Assembly (NCBI RefSeq): GCF_003319105.1 | Contig: NZ_QOHH01000004.1 | Location: forward strand, 124,001 to 188,000 | Direction of reading: 5' to 3' | From: Blastococcus sp. TF02-09 | Lineage (GTDB): Bacteria; Actinomycetota; Actinomycetes; Mycobacteriales; Geodermatophilaceae | DNA: 64,000 nt | Shown here: positions 47,655 to 56,553 of the stretch, piece by piece | Layout: each line of letters opens with the position of its first letter | How positions within the stretch are numbered: the first letter of the stretch is position 1 | Program-made: the position numbers and the translations under genes | Notes under the pieces: model-generated | What the model was told of the DNA's origin: nothing | Databases searched by the model: none | What the model saw: the letters and a program-made list of their open reading frames with translations, nothing else

Positions 47655-48452
47655 TCAGCGCTCCCTGGTCGTGGCGGACCGCGGCGTCACGGTGGGCTGG
47701 TCCAGCCGGTAGCCGGCCGGCTCGCGCTCCGGTGGGTGGTGGTGCAGGTGCTCGTCGTGGTGGCCGGCCTCGCTCAGCGGGCCGTCGTAGGCCACCCGGC
47801 CGTGGTCGACCACGACCGCCCGGGTGAGGACGCCGGCCAGCGGCGCGCTCTCGTGCGTGACGACGACGAGGGTCGTGCCGCTCGCGGAGATGGTGGCGAG
47901 GGTGCCGGCCAGCGCCTCCTGGCTGGCCGCGTCGACCCCCGCGGTGGGCTCGTCCATGATCAGCAGCTCGGGCTCGGCGGCCAGCGCACGGGCCACGAGC
48001 ACCCGGCGCTGCTGCCCCCCGGAGAGCGCGGCGACCTTGTCGTCCAGCCGGTCGCCGAGGCCGACCGCGGCGACCGCGTCGGCGACGGCGCGGCGGTCGG
48101 CGGCCCCGAGCGGGCGGAACAGGCCGAGCCGGGCCAACCGCCCCACGGCGACGGCCTCGCGCACCGTCGCCGGCACGGCACCGCTGATCGAGTGCCGCTG
48201 CGGCACGTACCCCACCCGGCCGCGCTCGCGCAGCCGGCCGACCGGGGCGCCCAGCACCTGCATGTCGCCGTCGAGCATCGTCGCCAGGCCCAAGAGGCCC
48301 CGCGACAGCGTGGTCTTGCCCGACCCATTGGAGCCGAGGACGGCGACCGCCTCACCGGCGGCGATCGTCAGGTCGACGTTGCGGACGATCGGCACGTCGC
48401 CGTAGCCGATCGTCGCCCCGCGCAGGCGGATCGCCGGGAACTCCGGAGTCAT
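47655..48452 (-). CDS. znuC: zinc ABC transporter ATP-binding protein ZnuC
   Basis: 265 residues from ATG 48452 (ATGA overlap with znuA). Walker A GSNGSGKTTLSRGLL (about 40-54), Q-loop YVPQRHS, ABC signature LSGGQQRRVLVARAL, Walker B LLIMDEPTAGVD and the H-loop in VVVTHES. The C-terminal 40 residues contain a His-rich stretch (AGHHDEHLHHHPPE), seen in some ZnuC. It powers zinc import through ZnuB. Confidence 0.94.
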   Translation of the reverse strand: MTPEFPAIRLRGATIGYGDVPIVRNVDLTIAAGEAVAVLGSNGSGKTTLSRGLLGLATMLDGDMQVLGAPVGRLRERGRVGYVPQRHSISGAVPATVREAVAVGRLARLGLFRPLGAADRRAVADAVAAVGLGDRLDDKVAALSGGQQRRVLVARALAAEPELLIMDEPTAGVDAASQEALAGTLATISASGTTLVVVTHESAPLAGVLTRAVVVDHGRVAYDGPLSEAGHHDEHLHHHPPEREPAGYRLDQPTVTPRSATTRER

Positions 48453-49387
48453 GAGCTGGTCTGGCCCTGCTGCAGCGTGGCCAGGTTGGCCCGCATGACG
48501 GCGAGGTAGTCGTCGCCGGCCGACTCGTCGGTCAGGCCCTCGAGCGGGTCGAGGACGGCGGTGCGGACGCCGGCCTCGTCGGCCACGGTCTCGGCGATGG
48601 CGGGGTCGACGAGCGTCTCGGTGTAGACCGTCGTCACGCCGCGCTCGGCGACCAGGTCGGTGATCTCGGCCATCTGGTCGGCCGAGGGCTCGGTGCTCGG
48701 GCTCAGCCCCGTCACGCCCACCACCTCGAAACCGTAGCGCGCGGCCAGGTAGCCGAATGCGTCGTGGCTCGTGACGAGGGTGTCCACGGCGCAGCCGGTC
48801 AGCCCGTCGGTCATCTCCGCGTCGAGGGCCTCCAGGTCCTCGCGCAGGGCGGCGGCGTTCCGCTCGTAGGTGTCGGCGCCGTCGGGGTCGATGTCGGCCA
48901 GCTGGTCGGCGAGGGCGTCGCCGACGTCGGCGAGCCGGGTCGGGTCCAGCCAGAAGTGCGGGTCCGCCGACTCCCCGCCGTGCGCCTCGTCGGCGTGCTC
49001 GTCCTCGTGCTCCTCCGCGGTGAGCGAGAGGTCCGCGGCCTCGGCGACGTCCCACGCGTGGTCGCCCGCCTGCGACTCGGCGGCCTCGTCCACCGCCGAC
49101 TGGAAGCCCCCGAGGTAGACGAGCAGGTCGGCGTCGGACACGCCCGCGACGTCCTGCGGGGTGAGCTCCAGGTCGTGCGGCTCGGCGCCCGGGGCGGTCA
49201 GCGACGACACCTCGATGCGGTCCCCGCCGATGCGCGAGGCGGCCCACTCCAGCGGGTAGAAGCCGGCGACGACGTCCAGCCGGTCGCCCGCGCCGCTCCC
49301 GCCGTCGTCACTCCCGCACCCGGCCAGGAGCAGCAGTGCGGTGGTCGCCGCGGCGGTCATCGGCAACCGCGGAGTGGAGATGCTCAT
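48449..49387 (-). CDS. znuA: zinc ABC transporter substrate-binding lipoprotein ZnuA
   Basis: 312 residues from ATG 49387; an in-frame ATG three codons upstream lies within the operator and is less likely. Lipoprotein signal MSISTPRLPMTAAATTALLL with lipobox LAGC. Cluster A-I metal-binding fold: AGFYPLEWAASRIGG, the first ligand region AEPHDLELTPQDV, then an acidic His loop (EEHEDEHADEAHGGE, residues about 125-145), typical of zinc rather than manganese binders. DPHFWLDP and TSHDAFGYLA hold the next His ligands. Captures Zn2+ outside the cell and hands it to ZnuB. Confidence 0.94.
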   Translation of the reverse strand: MSISTPRLPMTAAATTALLLLAGCGSDDGGSGAGDRLDVVAGFYPLEWAASRIGGDRIEVSSLTAPGAEPHDLELTPQDVAGVSDADLLVYLGGFQSAVDEAAESQAGDHAWDVAEAADLSLTAEEHEDEHADEAHGGESADPHFWLDPTRLADVGDALADQLADIDPDGADTYERNAAALREDLEALDAEMTDGLTGCAVDTLVTSHDAFGYLAARYGFEVVGVTGLSPSTEPSADQMAEITDLVAERGVTTVYTETLVDPAIAETVADEAGVRTAVLDPLEGLTDESAGDDYLAVMRANLATLQQGQTSS

Positions 49388-49400
49388 GAGAACCATTCTC
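49388..49400 (-). promoter_or_regulatory. Zur-box-like palindrome and -10 of znuA
   Basis: Minus strand GAGAATGGTTCTC is a perfect palindrome around TGG and abuts ATG 49387. It resembles actinobacterial Zur boxes (TGAAAATGATTTTCA type). GAGAAT can be the -10 of a leaderless mRNA (7 nt to ATG), so Zur would cover the promoter and start codon. Confidence 0.6.
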
Positions 49401-49438
49401 GCACAGCGTGCGGCCCCGGTCCCGACCCGCTCGTCACG

Positions 49439-49444
49439 TAGCCT
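49439..49444 (+). promoter_or_regulatory. -10 hexamer TAGCCT of leaderless proA
   Basis: TAGCCT, 6 nt, GTG 49451. No Shine-Dalgarno. The divergent znuA operator ends 39 bp away. Confidence 0.55.
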
Positions 49445-49450
49445 GAGGGC

Positions 49451-50704
49451 GTGTTCGACGTCACGGAGCTGCCGCTGATCGGTGCTGCCGCCCTGCGCGC
49501 GCGCTCGGCCGCCCGCGTGCTGCGCACCCTCCCCACCGACGCCAAGGACGGCGCGCTGGTGGCCATGGCCGAGGCGCTGGTCGAGCGCACCGACGAGATC
49601 CTGGCCGCCAACGCCGCCGACGTGGAGGCGGCGCGGGCCGACGGGACGCCCGAGTCGGTGGTCGACCGGCTGCGGCTGGACGCCGGCCGGATCGAGGGCG
49701 TGGCCGCTGCGCTGCGTCAGCTCGTCGCCCTGCCCGACCCCGTCGGCGACGTGGTGCGCGGCTCGCGGCTGCCCAACGGCCTGGAGCTGCGCCAGGTCCG
49801 CGTGCCCCTCGGCGTGGTCGGCATCGTCTACGAGGCGCGGCCCAACGTCACCGTCGATGCGGCCGGGCTCTGCCTCAAGAGCGGGAACGCCGCCCTGCTG
49901 CGCGGCTCGGCCTCGGCCTTCGGCACCAACACCGCGCTCATCGCCGTCCTCACCGAGGCGGGGGAGAAGGCAGGGCTGCCCGCCGGTTTCGTCGAGCTGC
50001 TGCCGGCCGACCGGGCCTCGGTGGGCGAGCTGCTGGGTGCCCGCGGCCTGGTCGACGTCGTCATCCCGCGCGGCGGCGCCTCGCTGATCCAGCGCGTGGT
50101 GCGCGAGTCGCGGGTGCCGGTCATCGAGACCGGCGAGGGCAACTGCCACGTCTACGTCGACGCCTCGGCGGACCCGGTCATCGCCGAGGCCGTGGTGCTC
50201 AACTCCAAGACCCACCGGGTGAGCGTCTGCAACTCCGCAGAGACCCTGCTCGTGCACCGCGACTACCCCCACCTGCCGCGGCTGCTGGCGGCGCTGGCCG
50301 GTTCGGGGGTGGCGCTGCACGGCGACGACGCCGCCCGCGCGGCGCACGACGGCGTCGTCCCGGCGACCGACGAGGACTGGGCCACCGAGTACCTGTCGAT
50401 GGACATGGCCGTGCGGGTGGTCGACGACCTGCCCGAGGCGCTGGAGCACATCGCCCGCTGGACCACCGGGCACACCGAGGCGATCGTCGCGGACTCGGCC
50501 ACCGCGATCGCTGCCTTCACCGCCGGCGTCGACGCCGCCGCCGTCCTGGTGAACGCCTCGACCCGGTTCACCGACGGCGGCGAGTTCGGCTTCGGCGCAG
50601 AGATCGGGATCTCCACCCAGAAGCTGCACGCCCGTGGCCCGCTCGGGCTCCCCGAGCTGACCTCCACCACCTACGTCGTGACCGGCCGCGGTCACGTCCG
50701 CTGA
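49451..50704 (+). CDS. proA: glutamate-5-semialdehyde dehydrogenase
   Basis: 417 residues from GTG 49451. Aldehyde-dehydrogenase fold: [44 protein letters not shown] and the catalytic cysteine in [17 protein letters not shown]. It reduces gamma-glutamyl phosphate, the ProB product, to glutamate semialdehyde in proline synthesis. Probably transcribed as a leaderless mRNA from TAGCCT at 49439. The start chosen gives the usual length. Confidence 0.95.
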   Translation: MFDVTELPLIGAAALRARSAARVLRTLPTDAKDGALVAMAEALVERTDEILAANAADVEAARADGTPESVVDRLRLDAGRIEGVAAALRQLVALPDPVGDVVRGSRLPNGLELRQVRVPLGVVGIVYEARPNVTVDAAGLCLKSGNAALLRGSASAFGTNTALIAVLTEAGEKAGLPAGFVELLPADRASVGELLGARGLVDVVIPRGGASLIQRVVRESRVPVIETGEGNCHVYVDASADPVIAEAVVLNSKTHRVSVCNSAETLLVHRDYPHLPRLLAALAGSGVALHGDDAARAAHDGVVPATDEDWATEYLSMDMAVRVVDDLPEALEHIARWTTGHTEAIVADSATAIAAFTAGVDAAAVLVNASTRFTDGGEFGFGAEIGISTQKLHARGPLGLPELTSTTYVVTGRGHVR

Positions 50705-50758
50705 GCGGTCCGCCCGCACCCCCTCATCCGGCCCACCCCACCGCCCCTTGGAGCCGTC

Positions 50759-51646
50759 GTGCCCCGTCCGCCGTCGCAGTCCCCGCACTTCTCCTCCGTC
50801 GCCGACGTCGAGAAGCGACTGAGCGAGGCGGGTTACCTGCCCGACGCCCAGATCGCGACGACGGTGTTCCTCGCCGACCGCCTGGGCAAGCCGCTGCTGG
50901 TCGAGGGGCCCGCGGGCACCGGCAAGACCGAGCTCGCCAAGGCGCTGGCCGCCGCGACCGACTCGGAGCTGATCCGGCTCCAGTGCTACGAGGGCCTCGA
51001 CGAGGCCCGCGCGCTCTACGAGTGGAACTACAAGAAGCAGCTGCTGCGCATCCAGGCCTCGCAGGCCGGTGACGGCGCCGACTGGGACACCGTCCACGAC
51101 GACATCTTCGGCGACGAGTTCCTGCTCTCCCGCCCGCTGCTGACCGCCATCCGGCGCACCGACCCCACCGTGCTGCTGGTCGACGAGACCGACAAGGCCG
51201 ACGTCGAGGTCGAGGGGCTGCTGCTGGAGGTGCTCTCGGACTTCCAGGTGACCATCCCGGAGCTCGGCACCATCACCGCCACCCGCCGGCCGATGGTCGT
51301 CCTGACCTCCAACGCGACCCGCGAGCTGTCCGAGGCGCTCAAGCGACGCTGCCTCTACCTCGCGCTGGACTACCCCTCGGCCGAGCGCGAGCGCGAGATC
51401 GTGCTGTCCCGGGTGCCCGACCTGGCGCCCGGTCTGGCCGACCAGCTGGTGAAGACGGTGCGCGCGCTCCGGGCACTGGAGCTGAAGAAGTCGCCCTCGA
51501 TCTCCGAGACCCTCGACTGGGCGCAGACGCTGCTGGAGCTGGGGCTGGACACCCTCGACGAGGGGGCCATGTCCTCGACGCTCGGGGTGGTGCTCAAGCA
51601 CGCCAGCGACCAGCAGCGCGCCGCCGCCGAGCTCCGGCTGAACTGA
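50759..51646 (+). CDS. MoxR-family AAA+ ATPase
   Basis: 295 residues from GTG 50759 after ttggag. Walker A GPAGTGKTELAKALA (about 50-64), Walker B VLLVDETDKAD, sensor 1 VVLTSNATRELSEALKRRC and sensor 2 toward the C-terminus. MoxR ATPases act as chaperones that insert metals or activate enzymes, together with a von Willebrand protein. Here the VWA partner is the next gene, overlapping as TGATG. The target enzyme is not encoded nearby. The pair resembles CoxD/CoxE, but no carbon monoxide dehydrogenase gene is present. Confidence 0.93.
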   Translation: MPRPPSQSPHFSSVADVEKRLSEAGYLPDAQIATTVFLADRLGKPLLVEGPAGTGKTELAKALAAATDSELIRLQCYEGLDEARALYEWNYKKQLLRIQASQAGDGADWDTVHDDIFGDEFLLSRPLLTAIRRTDPTVLLVDETDKADVEVEGLLLEVLSDFQVTIPELGTITATRRPMVVLTSNATRELSEALKRRCLYLALDYPSAEREREIVLSRVPDLAPGLADQLVKTVRALRALELKKSPSISETLDWAQTLLELGLDTLDEGAMSSTLGVVLKHASDQQRAAAELRLN

Positions 51647-53082
51647 TGAGCGCGCCGGGGACCCGCTCGCAGGAGCTCGGTGGGCTGGCCGGGCACCTGG
51701 ACGGCTTCGTGCGCGCGGTGCGCGAGGCCGGGATCCCGGTGGGCATCAGCCAGGCGGTCGACGCCGCCGAGATCCTCACCGTCGTCGACCTGCTCGACCG
51801 CGAGCAGCTGCGGCACGGGCTGGCCGCGGTGCTGCTGCAGCGCGGTGCCCAGCGCCCGGCGTACGACGTGCTCTTCGACCTCTGGTGGCCGCTGTCGGAC
51901 CGGCCCGCGCCGACCGACGACTCCGGGGAGTCCGAGGAGGGTGCCGAGGGCGGGGAGCCGAGGCAGGGCGGACCGCGTCCGGACGACGCCGCGCTCGCGA
52001 AGGCGATGCGTGACGAGCTGTTCCGGTTGCTGCTCGAGGGCGACGAGGACGAGATCGGCCGGTTTGCGCGCCGTGCGGTGGACCGGCTCGGCAGTGGTCA
52101 GCCCAGCCCCACCGGGCAGTCCTACTTCAGCTACCGCGTGATGCGGGCGCTCTCGCCGGACACGCTGATCGCCCAGCTGCTGGCGGGTCTGCTCGCCGAG
52201 GGTGACCGCGGTGGGCTGAACGAGCAGGTGGCCCGGCAGACCGTCCGCGAGCGGATCGAGGCGTTCAAGAACGCCGTCGAGACCGAGGTGCGCCGCCGCA
52301 CGGCCAGTGAGAAGGGGCGCGAGCGGGTCGCGAAGAACGCCGTCCGCCCGCTGGCCGACCAGATCGACTTCCTCCGCGCCCAGTCCAGCGACCTCGCCGA
52401 GCTGCGCCGCACTGTGGCGCCGCTGGCCCGCCGGCTGGCCGTGCGGCTGTCCGCGCGCCGCAAGATCGGGCGCCAGGGCCGGCTGGACTTCCGCAAGACC
52501 GTCCGCGCCTCCCTCGGTACGGGTGGCGTCCCGGTCGTCACCCACCACCGCCCGCGCAAGGTGCACAAGCCCGAGCTGGTCGTGCTCTGCGACGTCAGCG
52601 GCTCGGTGGCCGGCTTCAGCCACTTCACCCTGATGCTCACCCAGGCGCTGCGCGAGCACTTCACCGGCGTGCGGGCCTTCGCCTTCGTCGACTCGACCGA
52701 CGAGGTCACCCGCTTCTTCAGCCCGGGTGCCGACGTCGCGGACGCGGTCCGGCGGATCGGCACGGAGGCGCAGGTCGTGGCCTTCGACGGGCACAGCGAC
52801 TACGGCACGGCGTTCGAGGTGTTCGCCGACAAGTACGCCTCGGCGATCGGGCCGAAGACCTCGCTGCTGGTGCTGGGCGACGGCCGAACCAACTACCGGC
52901 CCGCCGCGGTCCCGCTGCTGGCCAGCATGGTCCGGCGGTCCCGCTCGGCGCACTGGCTCAACCCCGAGCCGGAGCGGCAGTGGGGGACCGGTGACTCGGC
53001 GGCGGACCGGTACGGCGAGGTCATCGACATGGTCGAGTGCCGGAACGCGTCCCAGCTGGCGGAGTTCATCACCACCCTCTGA
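51646..53082 (+). CDS. VWA-domain CoxE-like protein, MoxR partner
   Basis: 478 residues from ATG 51646, coupled to the MoxR gene. N-terminal region (1-60): GLAGHLDGFVRAVREAGIPVGISQAVDA. An acidic insert follows (about 85-110). The C-terminal VWA domain (about 300-478) has the MIDAS motif DVSGSV (DxSxS) in VVLCDVSGSVAGFSHF, with FVDSTDEVT supplying further metal-site residues and LGDGRTNYRP a later one. VWA/MoxR pairs work as metal-dependent enzyme activation machines in the cytoplasm. Substrate unknown. Confidence 0.9.
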   Translation: MSAPGTRSQELGGLAGHLDGFVRAVREAGIPVGISQAVDAAEILTVVDLLDREQLRHGLAAVLLQRGAQRPAYDVLFDLWWPLSDRPAPTDDSGESEEGAEGGEPRQGGPRPDDAALAKAMRDELFRLLLEGDEDEIGRFARRAVDRLGSGQPSPTGQSYFSYRVMRALSPDTLIAQLLAGLLAEGDRGGLNEQVARQTVRERIEAFKNAVETEVRRRTASEKGRERVAKNAVRPLADQIDFLRAQSSDLAELRRTVAPLARRLAVRLSARRKIGRQGRLDFRKTVRASLGTGGVPVVTHHRPRKVHKPELVVLCDVSGSVAGFSHFTLMLTQALREHFTGVRAFAFVDSTDEVTRFFSPGADVADAVRRIGTEAQVVAFDGHSDYGTAFEVFADKYASAIGPKTSLLVLGDGRTNYRPAAVPLLASMVRRSRSAHWLNPEPERQWGTGDSAADRYGEVIDMVECRNASQLAEFITTL

Positions 53083-53413
53083 GCACGCCGCGGCCGGTCC
53101 ACCTGCGGCCCGCCGCCGGCGTCGGGACTGTCCACACGTGGCGCTGTCGACAGCTCGACACCTCGACAGCTCGACCGGTGACCCGTCGACCGACGCGGCA
53201 GACGTCCGTGTGGGCGTGACCCCCAGGCATTTCGGTACCGGCGCGTAACCCCGGGGCGGTTGGGCCGTTGTCCAGCGCGGTGCCGGTGCCTCCGGGCAGC
53301 GGCACCGTCCGGCCGCCGGCAGGCGGCGAGGCCTGCGACCGGCTGCACGGGGGAGCCGGTCGCCGCGGGCCGGGACGCAGCGTCCCACCGGGACGTGCGT
53401 CGCGGGTCCGCAG

Positions 53414-53446
53414 ACCGGAGCCGGTCCGCTCAGGGCCGGCTCCGGT
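53414..53446 (+). terminator. 11-bp hairpin before nadD
   Basis: accggagccgg (53414-53424) pairs perfectly with ccggctccggt (53436-53446), loop 11 nt. It could end the upstream transcript just before the nadD promoter. Confidence 0.45.
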
Positions 53447-53455
53447 GGGCACGGA

Positions 53456-53461
53456 TACCCT
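53456..53461 (+). promoter_or_regulatory. -10 hexamer TACCCT of leaderless nadD
   Basis: TACCCT, 6 nt, GTG 53468. No Shine-Dalgarno is present. Confidence 0.55.
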
Positions 53462-53467
53462 CGGTCC

Positions 53468-54202
53468 GTGACAGGCGGGCGGATCGGCGTGATGGGCGGG
53501 ACGTTCGACCCCATCCACCACGGGCACCTCGTGGCCGCGAGCGAGGTCGCCGGCCTCTTCGGGCTGGACGAGGTCGTGTTCGTGCCGACCGGTCAGCCGT
53601 GGCAGAAGAGCGACCGGCAGGTCAGCCCGGCCGAGGACCGCTACCTGATGACGGTCGTCGCGACGGCGTCCAACCCCCGCTTCTCGGTCAGCCGGGTCGA
53701 CATCGACCGCGGCGGCCCGACGTACACGATCGACACCCTGGTCGACCTGCGCGCCCAGCGGCCGGACGCCGAGCTGTTCTTCATCACCGGCGCCGACGCC
53801 CTCGCCCAGATCATGACCTGGCGCGACGGCGACCGGTGCTTCGAGCTGGCCCACTTCATCGGCGTGACCCGCCCCGGGTACACGCTGGCCGACTCCGACC
53901 TGCCCGCCGGACGCGTGAGCCTGGTGGAGATCCCCGCGCTGGCGATCAGCTCCAGCGACTGCCGCGGCCGCGTGGCCCGCGGCATGCCGGTCTGGTACCT
54001 CGTGCCCGACGGTGTCGTCCAGTACATCGAGAAGCGGGGCCTGTACCGGGAGGGCCTGCGCCGCCGTGCGCCCGCAGCCGTCAGCGGTGGCGAGGACCGC
54101 GGCGCCCCGGGGAACCGGCCGGCCCACGCCCGCCCGCCCGCGGTCCCGGATCCGTCACCGGACACCGACACCCCATCCGACTACCAGGAGGTACCCCGAT
54201 GA
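53468..54202 (+). CDS. nadD: nicotinate-nucleotide adenylyltransferase
   Basis: 244 residues from GTG 53468. Nucleotidyltransferase motif [18 protein letters not shown] (residues 10-27), with the (H/T)xGH turn, then [28 protein letters not shown] and the C-terminal [14 protein letters not shown], which carries the ISSTxIR-type motif. About 45 C-terminal residues, Pro/Ala-rich, extend beyond the usual 200. It makes nicotinate adenine dinucleotide in NAD synthesis. ATGA overlap with rsfS. Confidence 0.94.
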   Translation: MTGGRIGVMGGTFDPIHHGHLVAASEVAGLFGLDEVVFVPTGQPWQKSDRQVSPAEDRYLMTVVATASNPRFSVSRVDIDRGGPTYTIDTLVDLRAQRPDAELFFITGADALAQIMTWRDGDRCFELAHFIGVTRPGYTLADSDLPAGRVSLVEIPALAISSSDCRGRVARGMPVWYLVPDGVVQYIEKRGLYREGLRRRAPAAVSGGEDRGAPGNRPAHARPPAVPDPSPDTDTPSDYQEVPR

Positions 54203-54660
54203 CCGCCTCGGCCGAGGCGCGGGACACCGCGCTGCTCGCCGCTCAGGCGGCCGCCGACAAGCTCGCCACCGACGTCTCGATCGTCGACGTCAGCGAGCGG
54301 CTCGCCATCACCGACGCCTTCGTCCTCGCCTCGGCGCCCAACGAGCGCCAGGTGCAGGCCATCGTGGACGCCGTCGAGGAACGCCTGCGCGAGCGCGGGA
54401 TCAAGCCGGTGCGGCGTGAGGGCACGACCGAGAACCGCTGGGTGCTCCTGGACTTCGTCGACGTCGTCGTCCACGTCCAGCACGCCGAGGAGCGGGCGTA
54501 CTACGCCCTCGAGCGGCTGTGGAAGGACTGCCCGACGATCCCCTTCGTGGACAGCGCCTTGCCGGCGCAGGACGCGGCTGCGGGCGAGGATGCGGCGGCG
54601 AGCGAGGACGCGGCTGCGGGCGAGGCCGCAGAGCCGGTGCAGGACACCTCCGACCGGTGA
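54199..54660 (+). CDS. rsfS: ribosomal silencing factor RsfS
   Basis: 153 residues from ATG 54199 behind caggagg. RsfS (DUF143) core: [63 protein letters not shown] and [13 protein letters not shown]. The last 35 residues are Ala/Glu/Asp repeats. It binds L14 and blocks subunit joining in stationary phase. Standard position right after nadD; GTGA overlap with the phosphatase gene. Confidence 0.93.
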   Translation: MTASAEARDTALLAAQAAADKLATDVSIVDVSERLAITDAFVLASAPNERQVQAIVDAVEERLRERGIKPVRREGTTENRWVLLDFVDVVVHVQHAEERAYYALERLWKDCPTIPFVDSALPAQDAAAGEDAAASEDAAAGEAAEPVQDTSDR

Positions 54661-55421
54661 GCCGTCCCGCGGAGCCCTCCCTGCCCGTCCAAGGGTTGAT
54701 CCTGTGGCGGCACGGCCGCACCGAGTGGAACGCCGAGGGGCGCTTCCAGGGTCGGCTCGACCCGCCGCTGGACGAGGTGGGCCGCCGACAGGCCGTCGAG
54801 GCCGCGCCGCACCTGATCGCCTCGGCCGGTCTCGGCGCCGACGCGGTGGTGGTCTCGAGCGACCTCGAGCGCGCCGCGGACACCGCGGCAGCGCTGACCG
54901 CGCTGCTCGGGGTGCCGCTCCTGCTCGACCCCCGGCTGCGCGAGCACGGCATGGGCAGCTGGGAGGGGCTCACCCGCGACGAGGTGGCCGCCACGTATCC
55001 CGACCAGTACGCCGACTGGCTGGCCGGCCGCCCGGTGCGGGGGCGCGGGGGAGAGGAGCCCGAGCAGGTCGCCGAGCGCGCCCTGGCCGCGCTGCGCGAC
55101 CTCCCGCCGGCCCGGGTCGCGGTGGTCGTCACGCATGGCGGCACCAGCGGCCGGCTCGTCGAACGGCTGCTCGGCCTCGGGCCGGGACAGCGCCGGATGT
55201 TCGGCCCCCTGGGCAACTGCTCGTGGAGCGAGCTCCAGGAGCAGTCCGGCTCCTGGCGGCTCATGCGGCACAACGTGGCAGCGCCGAAGACCTCGGTCGT
55301 GGACGGCGACGGAGCCGCACGCCGGGCCGCCGCGGCCGGCCAGGACCTCCCCGTGCGGGCGGGGGCGAACCCGGAGGAGGGTGGCGCCGGGCCGGTCGGC
55401 GACGCCGACGCGGTCGTCTGA
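54657..55421 (+). CDS. histidine phosphatase family protein (phosphoglycerate-mutase-like)
   Basis: 254 residues from GTG 54657 (GTGA overlap). Active-site RHG motif ILWRHGRTEWN (about residues 16-26), followed by GRFQGRLDPPLDEVG, the phosphate-pocket SSDLERAADTA, the acid loop LREHGMGSWEGL and the second catalytic His in VVVTHGGTSG. The last ~50 residues are Ala/Gly-rich. Belongs to the branch of cofactor-dependent phosphatases, often annotated GpgP or CobC-like; the substrate is not clear. Third gene of the nadD-rsfS operon. Confidence 0.9.
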   Translation: MSRPAEPSLPVQGLILWRHGRTEWNAEGRFQGRLDPPLDEVGRRQAVEAAPHLIASAGLGADAVVVSSDLERAADTAAALTALLGVPLLLDPRLREHGMGSWEGLTRDEVAATYPDQYADWLAGRPVRGRGGEEPEQVAERALAALRDLPPARVAVVVTHGGTSGRLVERLLGLGPGQRRMFGPLGNCSWSELQEQSGSWRLMRHNVAAPKTSVVDGDGAARRAAAAGQDLPVRAGANPEEGGAGPVGDADAVV

Positions 55422-55470
55422 CCGTCCGACCCCGGCGCCGGCAGCAGCCGGACGCGGCGCCCCGCGCAGC

Positions 55471-55489
55471 CGCGATCTCGGGGATCGCG
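55471..55489 (+). terminator. short hairpin after the phosphatase gene
   Basis: cgcgatc (55471-55477), loop tcggg, gatcgcg (55483-55489), perfect 7-bp stem, 50 bp after the stop and 12 bp before the degV -10. Confidence 0.45.
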
Positions 55490-55501
55490 ACGACGGCCCG
55501 C

Positions 55502-55507
55502 TAACCT
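55502..55507 (+). promoter_or_regulatory. -10 hexamer TAACCT of leaderless degV-family gene
   Basis: TAACCT, 6 nt, GTG 55514. No ribosome-binding site. Confidence 0.55.
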
Positions 55508-55513
55508 CGCCGC

Positions 55514-56392
55514 GTGCCCGTTGCCGTCGTCACCGATTCGACGGCCTACCTGCCGCCGGACGTCCTCGAGCGCTATGGCATCGACGTGGTCCCGCTCTAC
55601 GTGGTGCTGGCCGGCCACTCCGGGACCGAGGGCGAGTCGGTCGGTCCCGCCGACGTCGCGCGCGTGCTGAGCACCCGCGGCGGGCGCGTCTCCACCTCGC
55701 GGCCCACGCCCGGGGACTTCGTGGCGGCCTACCGCCGGCTGCTGGACGCGGGCGCCGACCGGCTGGTGTCCATCCACCTCTCCGCCGAGCTGTCGGGCAC
55801 CTGGGACGCCGCCCGCCTGGCCGCCTCGCAGGTTGGCGAGCACATCGTCACCGTGGTCGACTCGCGATCGGCGGCGATGGGCAACGGCTTCGCGGTCCTG
55901 GCCGCGGCGCGGGCGGCGGCCGCCGGTGCCGATGCCGCCGCCGTCGCCGACGCGGCCCGCCGGACGGCCGCCGCCACCCGGACGTTCTTCGTCGTCGACA
56001 CCCTGGAGCACCTCCGCCGCGGCGGGCGCATCGGACCGGCGGCGGCGCTGCTCGGCTCGGCGCTCGCGGTCAAGCCCCTGCTGCACGTGCTCGACGGCCG
56101 GGTGCTGCCGTTGGAGAAGGTCCGGACCTCCGCGCGTGCCCTGAACCGCCTCGTCCAGCGCGTCGTCGAGGAGGCCGACGGCGCGCCGGTGTCGCTGGCG
56201 GTGCACCATCTCGCCGCGCCGGAGAAGGCCGAGCGCCTGGCGGCGGAACTGCGCGACAAGGTGCCCTCCCTCGCCGAGCTGCACGTGAGCGAGCTCGGTG
56301 CGGCCATCGGGGCGCACGTCGGGCCCGGAGCGGTCGGCGTCGTGGTGGCCCCGGCGTTCGACGGCGGTCAGGCTCCCGCGCCGGAGCACTGA
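55514..56392 (+). CDS. DegV family fatty-acid-binding protein
   Basis: 292 residues. VAVVTDSTAYLPPDVLERYGI is the DegV start; TSRPTPGDFVAAYRRLL and the fatty-acid-contacting SIHLSAELSGTWDAARLA with the conserved Ser follow. FFVVDTLEHLRRGGRIGPAAALLGSAL is the diagnostic middle block, and HVGPGAVGVVVAPAF the end. DegV/FakB proteins carry acyl chains for phosphorylation by FakA. No fakA (DAK) gene lies here, so the partner is elsewhere or the role differs. Probably leaderless. Confidence 0.93.
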   Translation: MPVAVVTDSTAYLPPDVLERYGIDVVPLYVVLAGHSGTEGESVGPADVARVLSTRGGRVSTSRPTPGDFVAAYRRLLDAGADRLVSIHLSAELSGTWDAARLAASQVGEHIVTVVDSRSAAMGNGFAVLAAARAAAAGADAAAVADAARRTAAATRTFFVVDTLEHLRRGGRIGPAAALLGSALAVKPLLHVLDGRVLPLEKVRTSARALNRLVQRVVEEADGAPVSLAVHHLAAPEKAERLAAELRDKVPSLAELHVSELGAAIGAHVGPGAVGVVVAPAFDGGQAPAPEH

Positions 56393-56540
56393 GCGGCTCC
56401 GGCAGCTCCGGACCGGGACGGCGGGCGGTGGCATGACCCGACCATGACCGTTCGGGGCGACGGTCCGCTGCGAGGCGTCCACAGGCGGGGGTCCCGTCCA
56501 CAGATCCCCGGAGCCGCTGCCGGCCGGCGGAGCGGCTTCC

Positions 56541-56546
56541 TAACGT
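56541..56546 (+). promoter_or_regulatory. -10 hexamer TAACGT of leaderless comEA
   Basis: TAACGT, 7 nt, GTG 56554. Confidence 0.5.
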
Positions 56547-56553
56547 CCGCGGG

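Larger units (their letters stand above)
53083..53467. other. 385-bp gap between VWA and nadD genes
   Basis: No credible gene. It holds a 13-bp direct repeat tcgacagctcgac (53147-53159 and 53163-53175, 16-bp period), a perfect 15-bp palindrome gggacgcagcgtccc (53372-53386), and an 11-bp hairpin (53414-53446). I tested it by eye for cobalamin and cyclic-di-AMP riboswitch motifs and found none complete. It ends at the nadD -10 at 53456. Confidence 0.5.

Noticed and set aside
53221-53455. Riboswitch (cobalamin or cyclic-di-AMP) before nadD
   Set aside because: Some G-rich segments look similar, but no complete consensus core could be traced, and nadD appears to be leaderless.
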